A DNA stretch of 64,000 nucleotides from positions 1,269,743 to 1,333,742 of the forward strand of contig NZ_BMCT01000001.1 of assembly GCF_014635325.1 (NCBI RefSeq), written 5' to 3'. Shown here piece by piece: positions 37,172 through 44,952 of the stretch (position 1 is its first letter; the number at the start of each line of letters is the position of its first letter). The position numbers and the translations under genes are program-made. The notes beneath the pieces were generated by a model. It saw only the letters and a program-made list of their open reading frames with translations. It ran no database searches and had not been told where the DNA came from. The DNA is from Azorhizobium oxalatiphilum (GTDB lineage Bacteria; Pseudomonadota; Alphaproteobacteria; Rhizobiales; Xanthobacteraceae).

Positions 37172-38004
37172 AGCCCGCCGCCTTCGAATATGCCCGCCCG
37201 GCGGATCTGGCCGAGGCCTGCGCGCTGCTCGGCGAGCTGGGCGATGCCGCCATGCCGGTGGCCGGCGGCCAGTCGCTGGTGCCCATGATGAGCCTGCGCC
37301 TCACCGGCTTCGAGACGCTGCTGGACATCTCCCGCCTCGACGCCCTGAAGGTGGTGCGGGATGAGGAGACCCACGTCTTCATCGGCGCTGCCGTCACCCA
37401 TGCGATGATCGAGGACGGCAAGGTGCCGGACCCCGCCTTCGGCCTGATGGCGCGGGTGGCGTCGAAGATCGCCTATCGCGCCGTGCGCAACATGGGCACC
37501 ATCGGCGGCTCCGTGGGGCTGGCCGATCCCGCTTCCGATTGGCCCTGCTGCCTGCTGGCGCTGGGCGCGGAGGTGGTGCTGGCGGGGGCGGAGGGCGAGC
37601 GCGTGCTCGGTGCCGGCGGCTTCTTCCTCGGGCCGTACGAGACCGCGCGGGATCCGGCCGAAATCATCACCGGCTTCCGCATCCCGAAGCTCTCGGCGGG
37701 GGCTCGCTGGGGCACGTTCAAGGTGGCGCGCAAGAGCGGCGCCTTCTCGGATTCCCTCGCCATCGCCGTGCTCACGGCCGAGGGCGAGGCGCGGGTGGCG
37801 CTCACCGGCACGCTCGATCACGCGCAGCTGCTGCCCGGGGCCAGCGCCGCGCTGGCGGCCGGGGATCTTGCCGCCGTGCGCGAAGCCGCCCGCGCCGAGG
37901 TGGCGCAGGCCGATCCCGATGCGGATGCCTATCGCCTGCGCTGCCACGTGGCCACCGTCACCCGCGCGGCGGAGGAAGCCCTGACCATGGAGCCCCGGCG
38001 ATGA
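37168..38004 (+). CDS. Molybdenum hydroxylase FAD-binding subunit (CoxM family)
   Basis: The 278-residue medium subunit passes electrons through FAD. The two FAD pyrophosphate motifs are AGGQSLVPMM (about 32-41) and NMGTIGGSVGLADP (about 110-123), followed by a CO dehydrogenase flavoprotein C-terminal domain. Its start overlaps the large-subunit stop (ATGA) and its stop overlaps the small-subunit start, so stoichiometric, coupled translation is expected. Confidence 0.93.
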   Translation: MKPAAFEYARPADLAEACALLGELGDAAMPVAGGQSLVPMMSLRLTGFETLLDISRLDALKVVRDEETHVFIGAAVTHAMIEDGKVPDPAFGLMARVASKIAYRAVRNMGTIGGSVGLADPASDWPCCLLALGAEVVLAGAEGERVLGAGGFFLGPYETARDPAEIITGFRIPKLSAGARWGTFKVARKSGAFSDSLAIAVLTAEGEARVALTGTLDHAQLLPGASAALAAGDLAAVREAARAEVAQADPDADAYRLRCHVATVTRAAEEALTMEPRR

Positions 38005-38498
38005 ACGCCATCTGCCTCACCCTCAATGGCGAAGAGCTGCGCGAGCAGGTGGAGCCGCGCGAGATCCTGGCCGATGTGTTGCGCGACCGGCTGCGGCTCA
38101 CCGGCACGCATCTGGGCTGCGAGCATGGCGCGTGCGGCGCCTGCACCGTGACCATCGACGGCGTGCCCGCGCGCTCCTGCATCGTGCTGGCAGTGATGTG
38201 CGACGGCAAGACCGTCGAGACCATCGAGGGCACGCGCACCGATGACATCATGAACGTCATCCGTCGCCATTTCCACGAGCAGCACGCCCTCCAGTGCGGC
38301 TTCTGTACGCCGGGCATGCTGATGGCAGCGCGCGACATCATCGCCCGCCACCAGCAGCCTGATGAGGCGACCGTGCGCCGCGAGCTGTCCGGCCAGGTGT
38401 GCCGATGCACCGGCTACATGGGCATCGTTGCCGCCATCCAGTCCGCTGCCGCCGAGCTTCATCCGGCGGCGGCCTCCGCCGTCTGTGCCAATTCCTGA
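38001..38498 (+). CDS. Molybdenum hydroxylase [2Fe-2S] subunit (CoxS family)
   Basis: This 165-residue subunit has two [2Fe-2S] clusters. The N-terminal plant-ferredoxin type has GCEHGACGACTVTIDG with a fourth Cys at ARSC. The C-terminal helical type has CGFCTPGM and VCRCTGY. All eight cysteines are present. It completes the large-FAD-iron-sulfur trimer. It lies 20 bases upstream of the amidohydrolase gene, so the operon continues. Confidence 0.94.
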   Translation: MNAICLTLNGEELREQVEPREILADVLRDRLRLTGTHLGCEHGACGACTVTIDGVPARSCIVLAVMCDGKTVETIEGTRTDDIMNVIRRHFHEQHALQCGFCTPGMLMAARDIIARHQQPDEATVRRELSGQVCRCTGYMGIVAAIQSAAAELHPAAASAVCANS

Positions 38499-38518
38499 TC
38501 ATCCAACGGGGTCGTTCC

Positions 38519-39523
38519 ATGCGTCTTGATGCCTTCACGCACCTGTTCCCGCCGGCCTATTTCACGGCGATGCAGGAGCACATCACCAACAAGGGCGCGG
38601 TGAAGCGCTGGCTCAATTTGCCGACCCTGTGGGACGTGGAAGCGCGCCTGCGCATGATCGACAGTTTCGGCGATTATCAGCAGGTGCTCACCAATTCCAT
38701 GCCGCCGCTGGAATATGTGGGCGGCCCGGAGGTTTCCCCCGGCCTTGCCCGCATCGCCAATGACGGCTTTGCGGAGCTGGTGGCGAAATATCCCGACCAT
38801 TTCCCGGCCTTCGTCGCCTCGCTGCCCATGAACAATGTGGAAGCCGCCGTGGCCGAGATCGACCGCGCCATCGGCCAGCTCGGCGCCAAGGGCGTGCAGA
38901 TCTTCACCAATGTGAACGGCCGCCCGCTGGATGATCCGGAGTTCTTCCCCATCTTCGAGCGCATGGCGCACCACGATCTGCCGATCTGGCTGCACCCCAC
39001 GCGCGGCGCCGATTTCGCCGATTACAAGACCGAGAAGAAGTCCAAGTACGAGGTGTGGTGGACCTTCGGCTGGCCCTATGAGACCTCGGCCGCCATGTCC
39101 CACATCGTCTTCTCCAAGATGTTCGAGAAACTGCCGAATCTCAAGGTGATCACCCATCACATGGGGGCGATGATCCCGTTCTTCGACGGCCGCGTCGGCC
39201 CCGGCTGGGACCAGCTCGGTTCGCGCACCTCGGATGAGGATTACGAGGGCCTGCTGAAGTCCATGAAGAAGCGGCCCATCGACTATTTCAAGATGTTCTA
39301 TGCCGATACGGCGCTGTTCGGCTCCACCGCCGGCACCCGCTGCGGCCTCGAATTCTTCGACATCGACCAGATCGTGTTCGCCTCCGACTGCCCGTTCGAT
39401 CCCGAGGGCGGCTACCAGTTCATCCGCGAGACCCTGAAGGTGCTGGACGAGATGAACCTCAGCGCCGAGCAGAAGGACAAGATCATGGGCGGAAACCTGC
39501 GCCGCATGATGAAGATCGCCTGA
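38519..39523 (+). CDS. ACMSD-like amidohydrolase (amidohydrolase-2 family, possible decarboxylase)
   Basis: This 334-residue TIM-barrel protein is of the family that includes ACMSD, gamma-resorcylate decarboxylase and the 3,6-dihydroxypicolinate decarboxylase PicC. Visible are a HPTRG His in the fourth-strand position, VITHHMGAMIPFF, and the metal Asp in FASDCPFDPEGG. Oddly, the N-terminal HxH metal motif reads DAFTH, so the first His is replaced by F6 while H8 remains. Non-oxidative decarboxylation of a hydroxylated aromatic acid is a good guess; hydration or hydrolysis remains possible. It sits directly after the molybdenum hydroxylase genes and before the transporter genes. Confidence 0.85.
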   Translation: MRLDAFTHLFPPAYFTAMQEHITNKGAVKRWLNLPTLWDVEARLRMIDSFGDYQQVLTNSMPPLEYVGGPEVSPGLARIANDGFAELVAKYPDHFPAFVASLPMNNVEAAVAEIDRAIGQLGAKGVQIFTNVNGRPLDDPEFFPIFERMAHHDLPIWLHPTRGADFADYKTEKKSKYEVWWTFGWPYETSAAMSHIVFSKMFEKLPNLKVITHHMGAMIPFFDGRVGPGWDQLGSRTSDEDYEGLLKSMKKRPIDYFKMFYADTALFGSTAGTRCGLEFFDIDQIVFASDCPFDPEGGYQFIRETLKVLDEMNLSAEQKDKIMGGNLRRMMKIA

Positions 39524-39640
39524 TCAACAGAACAGGCCGGCGGGCGGGGGCACCCGCACGCCGGCGGAACGGTCCGGCACAAGGATCGGCCAACAGATGA
39601 CGTCCAGATCCCTTTTGAAGACAACCAGATGGGGAACCCT

Positions 39641-40699
39641 ATGACCAGTGAAACGACTGCGGTCGCGCAAGGTCTCAGCCGGCGCACGCTCCTGAAGGCG
39701 GGCGCGGCCCTCGGCGCGGCGGGCTTCATCGCCATGCCGCACGTGGCCCGCGCGGCGGACAATGTCCGCTTCGCCCTCGAATTCCGCATCTATGGCGGCA
39801 ACGCCCCCTTCTTCTATGGCGTGGAGAAGGGCTACTTCAAGGATGCGGGCATCGATATCCAGCTCGACGGCTCGGCCGGTTCCGGTGAGGCGGTGCGCCG
39901 CATCGCTGCCGGCACCCACGAGTTCGGCACCGCCGATTACGCCTCCATCATCGAGTTCGTGGGCCGCAATCCCACCTCGGGCATGAAGGCGAACATGACG
40001 GTGTTCGACAATTTCCCCGCCGTGGTCCTCAGCCTGAAGCGCAAGCCCCTGCGGACGCTGGAGGCCCTCGTGGGCGCCAAGATCGGTGTCGCCGCCTCCT
40101 CGGCCGCCACCCGCATCCTGCCGGCGCTGCTGAAGGCCCACAAGATCCAGCCCGAGCAGATCCAGTTCGTGAACATCGACGTGAAGCTGCGCGACACCAT
40201 GCTGCTCAAGGGCGAGGTCGATGCGGTGATCGCGTTCGATTACACCGCCATCTTCAACCTGATGGAAAGCGGGGTGAACCGCGACGACATCGTGCTGCTC
40301 TATTATTCGCAGAACGGCTTCCCCTCGCCGGGCAATGCGCTCGTCTCGTCCAAGGCGGCCATGGAGACCAAGCCCGATCTGGTGAAGCGCCTGGCCGAAG
40401 CCACCGCCCGCTGCTGGGTGGAGGGCAACAAGGACCGCGAGGGCTGCATCGCCTCGGTGGTGAAGCGCGAGCGCCTGCTCGATGCCAAGACGGAACTGGC
40501 CCGCCTCAGCTTCCTCTATGATACGCACGTGCTCACCGAGAACGTGAAGAAGAACGGCCTCGGCGCCGTCACCGACGAGCGCTTGCAGGCCACGCAGGAT
40601 ATCCTGTGCGAGAGCCTCGACATCACGCCCCGGCTGATGGTGCCGAGCTGCTACGATCCGCGCTTCCTGCCCCCCATCGCGTCGCGACGGTTCTCCTGA
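39641..40699 (+). CDS. ABC transporter substrate-binding protein (NMT1/TauA/SsuA-like)
   Basis: This 352-residue periplasmic protein has a Tat-like leader (SRRTLLKAGAALGAAG) and cleavage near ARA. The body fits the NMT1/THI5-like fold, with GVEKGYFKDAGIDIQLDGS and a conserved GSGEAVRRIAAGTHEFG. Relatives bind sulfonates, nitrate, pyrimidine precursors or aromatic acids. ATG 39641 is used; ATG 39629 is an alternative. It is the first of three transporter genes. The ligand is presumably the aromatic substrate of the cluster. Confidence 0.88.
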   Translation: MTSETTAVAQGLSRRTLLKAGAALGAAGFIAMPHVARAADNVRFALEFRIYGGNAPFFYGVEKGYFKDAGIDIQLDGSAGSGEAVRRIAAGTHEFGTADYASIIEFVGRNPTSGMKANMTVFDNFPAVVLSLKRKPLRTLEALVGAKIGVAASSAATRILPALLKAHKIQPEQIQFVNIDVKLRDTMLLKGEVDAVIAFDYTAIFNLMESGVNRDDIVLLYYSQNGFPSPGNALVSSKAAMETKPDLVKRLAEATARCWVEGNKDREGCIASVVKRERLLDAKTELARLSFLYDTHVLTENVKKNGLGAVTDERLQATQDILCESLDITPRLMVPSCYDPRFLPPIASRRFS

Positions 40700-41625
40700 T
40701 GCTGGCCCTCGCAACGCCCCCAGCCGCGATGGCCCCCTCCGCTTCCTCAGGGCCGGACACCGCCCCGTCCAGCCCGCCCGGAACCCCGTTCGTCCAGCTG
40801 GACGGCGTCGGCCTGTCCTATGGCGGCCCGCAGGGTCTCAAAGCCCTGAACAATACGAACATGGCCATAGAGAAGGGCCGTTTCATCGCCGTGGTCGGCC
40901 CGTCCGGCTGCGGAAAATCCTCGCTCATGAAGCTGGTGACGGGCCTTCAGCCGCCCACGCAGGGCTCGGTGTCGGTGAACGGTGCCAAGGTGAACGGCCC
41001 GCTCAAGATCGTGGGCATGGCGTTCCAGAACCCCTCGCTGCTGCCGTGGCGGCCGCTGCTCTCCAACGTGATGCTGCCGCTGGAGATCGTGCAGCCGCAT
41101 CGCTCCCGGCTGCGCGCCAACAAGGCCGAGTATCTGGCCAAGGCCCGTGCCCTGCTGGAGACCGTGGGCCTCCAGGAATTCGAGACCAAATTCCCCTGGA
41201 TGCTCTCCGGCGGCATGCAGCAGCGCGCGAACCTCTGCCGCTCGCTGATCCATGATCCCGACCTGCTGATGCTCGACGAGCCCTTCGGCGCGCTCGATGC
41301 CTTCACCCGCGAGGAATTGTGGGGCGTGCTGCAGGAGGTGTGGATGGAGCGCCGCTTCACCTGCATCCTCGTGACGCACGATCTGCGCGAGGCGGCGTAT
41401 CTGGCCGACACCATCTATGTGATGAGCGCGCGCCCCGGCACCATCATCGCCAGGCACGAAGTGGACCTGCCGCGCCCGCGCACGGTGGACACCACCTTCG
41501 AGCCGCGTTTCGTGGATCTCGTGCACACCATCCGCAGCGAGATCGCCCAGGTCCGCAACGAGGCGAAGAAGGCCGCGAAGGCCGGCGCCACAAAGGCCGG
41601 AACCACCGAGCAGAAGGCGTCCTGA
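40699..41625 (+). CDS. ABC transporter ATP-binding protein (TauB/SsuB-like)
   Basis: This 308-residue ATPase has Walker A GPSGCGKSS (about residue 71), the Q-loop AFQNPSLLPW, the signature LSGGMQQRANL, Walker B LLMLDEPFGALD, and an H-loop LVTHDLREAAY. It is the type that pairs with a TauC/SsuC permease. Its ATG shares a base with the binding-protein stop (TGATG). The first 30 residues are Pro/Ser/Ala-rich and not conserved; a later start is possible. A Lys/Ala-rich C-terminal tail is also unusual. Confidence 0.93.
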   Translation: MLALATPPAAMAPSASSGPDTAPSSPPGTPFVQLDGVGLSYGGPQGLKALNNTNMAIEKGRFIAVVGPSGCGKSSLMKLVTGLQPPTQGSVSVNGAKVNGPLKIVGMAFQNPSLLPWRPLLSNVMLPLEIVQPHRSRLRANKAEYLAKARALLETVGLQEFETKFPWMLSGGMQQRANLCRSLIHDPDLLMLDEPFGALDAFTREELWGVLQEVWMERRFTCILVTHDLREAAYLADTIYVMSARPGTIIARHEVDLPRPRTVDTTFEPRFVDLVHTIRSEIAQVRNEAKKAAKAGATKAGTTEQKAS

Positions 41626-41626
41626 C

Positions 41627-42421
41627 ATGACCGCCAGCAAACGCAGATGGCTCGAACGCCTCGCCCCCTGGATCGTCACCATCGGCCTGCTCGTCATCTG
41701 GCAGGTGGTGGTGGTGGCGTTCAGGATCGAGCCCTTCATCATGCCCTCGCCGAGCGCCATCTTCGATGCGTTCGTGCAGTATCGGGACTCGATCCTCATT
41801 CACGCCTGGCAGACCATGGTCTCCACCTTGCTCGGCTTCTCGCTCGGCATCGTGGTGGGGCTGCTGCTGGGCATCTTCATCGGCTCCTCGCGGCTGGTGT
41901 ATGCCGGGCTCTATCCGGTGCTCATCGGCTTCAACTCGGTGCCGAAGGTGGCCATGGTGCCGGTGCTGGTGCTGTGGCTGGGCATCGGCCAGCCCACGGC
42001 CGTGGTCACGGCCTTCCTGCTCTGCTTCTTCCCCATTGCGGTGAACGTGGCCACCGGCCTTGCCACCGTGGAGCCGGAACTGGAGGACGTGTTGCGCTCT
42101 CTGGGCGCCTCCAAGACGGATCTGCTGATCAAGGTGGGCCTGCCCCGCGCCATGCCCTATTTCTTCGCCTCGCTGAAGGTGGCCATCACGCTCGCCTTCG
42201 TGGGCGCGGTGATCTCTGAGACCTTGGCGTCCAATGACGGGATCGGCTATCTGATGATCCAGGCGTCGTCGCAGTTCCGTGTCCCGCTCATGTTCGCGGG
42301 CCTTGCGGTCATCGCGGCCATGGGCGTCGTCACCTATGTGGTGTTCGCCGTGATCGAGCGGCGGGTGACGGGCTGGGCCGTGCGCGGGCAGAACATGAGC
42401 ATAAGCGGCGGCGGCGGATGA
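41627..42421 (+). CDS. ABC transporter permease (TauC/SsuC-like)
   Basis: This 264-residue inner-membrane protein has six predicted helices and the BPD_transp_1 EAA motif around EPELEDVLRSLGASKTDLLI (about residues 145-164). It forms the channel for the transporter. ATG 41627 comes two bases after the ATPase gene and its stop overlaps the MarR start (ATGA). Confidence 0.93.
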   Translation: MTASKRRWLERLAPWIVTIGLLVIWQVVVVAFRIEPFIMPSPSAIFDAFVQYRDSILIHAWQTMVSTLLGFSLGIVVGLLLGIFIGSSRLVYAGLYPVLIGFNSVPKVAMVPVLVLWLGIGQPTAVVTAFLLCFFPIAVNVATGLATVEPELEDVLRSLGASKTDLLIKVGLPRAMPYFFASLKVAITLAFVGAVISETLASNDGIGYLMIQASSQFRVPLMFAGLAVIAAMGVVTYVVFAVIERRVTGWAVRGQNMSISGGGG

Positions 42422-43032
42422 GCGGGCCGCAGAAGCTGGATACGCTGCGCCGCGCGAAAGCACGGCGGGCAGAAACGGACGATGTGCCCCTTCGCGCCAA
42501 AGCGCGGCGGGGCAAAGAGGGGGATCTCGTGGTGAAGATGACCGGCGACGAGGTGACTGAGCCGATCGAGGGCCTGTTCTCCCTCTGGTCGCGTCCCGGC
42601 TTTCTCGTGCGGCGGCTGCACCAGATCTCGGTGGCCATCTTCATGGAGGGCATGGCCGAGCTGGAGGTCACGCCGCTTCAGTTCGGCGCTTTGTCCATCA
42701 TCGCGGTTTCCCCCGGCATCGAGCAGGCGGCGGTGGGCACCGAGCTGGGGGTCGACCGTGCCAACAATGGCGACGTGCTCAACCGGCTGGAGAAGGCGGG
42801 CCTCATCGTCCGCCACACCGCCCCGCACGACCGGCGCACCCGCAAGGTGTATCTGACCGTGAAGGGGCGCGACATGGTGCTGGTGGCCAACGAGCGTTTC
42901 GCCACCATCCAGAAGCGCTTCCTCGGGCCGCTGACGGCGGCGGAGAAGAAGGTCTTTCTCGGCCTGCTGTCGAAGCTGATCGAGGAGAACAACGAACTCG
43001 GCCGCACCGTGCTGCGCTTTGCGGAGCGCTGA
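42418..43032 (+). CDS. MarR-family transcriptional regulator
   Basis: This 204-residue winged-HTH regulator has the recognition region AAVGTELGVDRANNGDVLNRLEKAGLI (residues split here by the turn) and the wing HDRRTRKVYLTVKGRD. The first 38 residues are a basic extension beyond the usual MarR length. It is translationally coupled to the permease gene, so it is made with the pathway. MarR regulators of aromatic pathways usually repress until they bind a pathway acid. PicR, which controls picolinate degradation, is a family precedent. The palindrome at 33166 is its likely site. Confidence 0.9.
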   Translation: MSGPQKLDTLRRAKARRAETDDVPLRAKARRGKEGDLVVKMTGDEVTEPIEGLFSLWSRPGFLVRRLHQISVAIFMEGMAELEVTPLQFGALSIIAVSPGIEQAAVGTELGVDRANNGDVLNRLEKAGLIVRHTAPHDRRTRKVYLTVKGRDMVLVANERFATIQKRFLGPLTAAEKKVFLGLLSKLIEENNELGRTVLRFAER

Positions 43033-43233
43033 TTTCCGGCGCGCGCCGGCACCCGGCTCCCGGCCCGTTGCCGACGTGCATTTTCTCCCCGGAATCGTTC
43101 GATTTCCGCATCATCTCCTTGTGACCGCGCCCGCCCGCCGAAAGGCGTCGGCGGGCGCAGGCGCGCCATGGTTGGGTCGCTAGTCTGACCGTGGAAGCGG
43201 CGCGTCTGACGCCGCCGGCACGAGGAGGCGACC

Positions 43234-44946
43234 ATGGCCGTCAACATCATCGGCACCCCCGGCGACGACATCCTGACCGGCACGCCGGAGGGCGAATACA
43301 TCTCCGGTCAGGAAGGCGATGACACGCTGAGCGGTCTCGGCGGCGACGACTATCTGAACGGCGGCGTGGGCGACGACACGCTCTCCGGCGACGATGGCAA
43401 CGACATTCTCTCCGGCGGGCTCGGCAGCGACACGCTGGACGGCGGGGCGGGCGACGACATCCTCTATCCCGGACGCGACTTCAACAACCAGCCCGGCTTC
43501 GACGGCCCGGACATCGTGAGGGGCGGTGCCGGCACCGACGCCGTGACTTACGGCACCTCCGACGAAGGCGTGACCGTCAATCTCATGACCGGGCTCGGAT
43601 CCGGCGGGGATGCGGAAGGCGACCAGTATTTCGACATCGAGGACATCATCGGTGTCGGCGCGCAGCATGATGTGCTGATCGGCAACGATGCGGACAATTA
43701 TATCGAAGGGCGCTCGGGCAACGACTATGTGTCGGCGGGGGGCGGAGATGACGAGATCTCCGTCTATGGCGCCGCGCAGGTGGATGGCGGGGCGGGCGAG
43801 GACACGCTGCGCATCAATGTGGACGGCCTGCTGGATGCCACCAGCGGCACCATCGCGGGCGGCGGCTCCTTCACCAACATCGAGAACTTCATCGTCTACG
43901 GCAATCAGGACAACGACGTCTTCATCACCGGGGATGGCGACGACCTGATCTACGGCAATGGCGGCGAGGACATCCTGTTCGCCGGGGCCGGCGACGACTT
44001 CCTGCAGGGCGGCATCGGCGACGATCTGCTGGGCGGCGGCGCCGGGGCGGACGAGATCCGCGGCGACTATCAGCGCACCGGCTATTTCGACACCGCCACC
44101 TATGCGTCCTCGACGGCCGGCGTCACGGTGAACCTTGCCACCGGCGAGGGGCAGGGCGGGGATGCGGAAGGCGACACGCTGTTCTACATCCATGGCCTCG
44201 TCGGCTCGGCTTTTGACGACGTGCTCATCGGCTCCACGGACGATGACGTGCTCGACGGCGGGGCGGGCAACGACCATCTGATCGCCGGCGGCAATGAGGA
44301 TGGCGACGCCTTCCAGAACGGCGGCGACCTGCTGCGCGGCGGCGCCGGCGCGGACATCCTCGAAGGCGCGGACGATGAGGACGAACTGACCCGCGTCACC
44401 TACGACACTTCGGGCACGGGTGTGGCCGTGAACCTCGGCACCGGCCTCGGCTCGGGGGGCGATGCGGAGGGCGACAGCTTCATCCGCATCCGCGACGTGG
44501 AGGGCTCGGCCCATGCGGACACGCTGATCGGCGGCGCGGGGCGGGACTATCTGGATGGCGCGGCGGGCGCCGACACGCTTCAGGGTGCCGGCGGGCATGA
44601 CAGCCTGCACGGCGGCGACGGGGCGGACACGCTGGAGGGCGGGGCCGGCAACGACTGGCTGGTGGGCGGTGCCGGGGCGGACATCTTCCTCTTCGACACC
44701 GAGGCCGGCAGCCGCGACCTGATCGTGGATTTCGAGGCCGGGACGGGCGGCGACGTGATCCAGCTCAGCGCGCCGCTTCAGGACTGGTCCGGCATCCATT
44801 CCTTCGCCGATCTCGCCGCGCATGCCACCGATACGGCGGACGGGCTCTATATCGACCTCGGCGACGGCCGCCCGTGGACCTTTGGGGTGCTGATCGAGGA
44901 CACGCAGCTCTCCGACCTGACGCCGGAGAATCTGCATCTGGCGTGA
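43234..44946 (+). CDS. RTX calcium-binding repeat protein
   Basis: This 570-residue protein consists almost wholly of GGxGxDxLx nonapeptide repeats, in blocks at about residues 10-80, 140-175, 225-275, 330-390 and 430-490. The blocks are separated by beta-rich inserts that repeat the pattern VTVNLATGxGxGGDAEGD three times. The C-terminus (ENLHLA) resembles type I secretion signals, so Ca2+-dependent folding outside the cell is expected. No catalytic domain can be seen. ATG 43234 follows GAGGAGG. No type I exporter genes are adjacent. A role as a surface or biofilm matrix protein is an inference from the nearby polysaccharide genes. Confidence 0.9.
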   Translation: MAVNIIGTPGDDILTGTPEGEYISGQEGDDTLSGLGGDDYLNGGVGDDTLSGDDGNDILSGGLGSDTLDGGAGDDILYPGRDFNNQPGFDGPDIVRGGAGTDAVTYGTSDEGVTVNLMTGLGSGGDAEGDQYFDIEDIIGVGAQHDVLIGNDADNYIEGRSGNDYVSAGGGDDEISVYGAAQVDGGAGEDTLRINVDGLLDATSGTIAGGGSFTNIENFIVYGNQDNDVFITGDGDDLIYGNGGEDILFAGAGDDFLQGGIGDDLLGGGAGADEIRGDYQRTGYFDTATYASSTAGVTVNLATGEGQGGDAEGDTLFYIHGLVGSAFDDVLIGSTDDDVLDGGAGNDHLIAGGNEDGDAFQNGGDLLRGGAGADILEGADDEDELTRVTYDTSGTGVAVNLGTGLGSGGDAEGDSFIRIRDVEGSAHADTLIGGAGRDYLDGAAGADTLQGAGGHDSLHGGDGADTLEGGAGNDWLVGGAGADIFLFDTEAGSRDLIVDFEAGTGGDVIQLSAPLQDWSGIHSFADLAAHATDTADGLYIDLGDGRPWTFGVLIEDTQLSDLTPENLHLA

Positions 44947-44952
44947 GGGCCC

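Noticed and set aside
34787-38498. Aerobic carbon monoxide dehydrogenase
   Set aside because: The active-site loop lacks the AYRC cysteine motif, and the genes sit with aromatic hydroxylase and transporter genes. The CoxG-like gene is 8.7 kb away.
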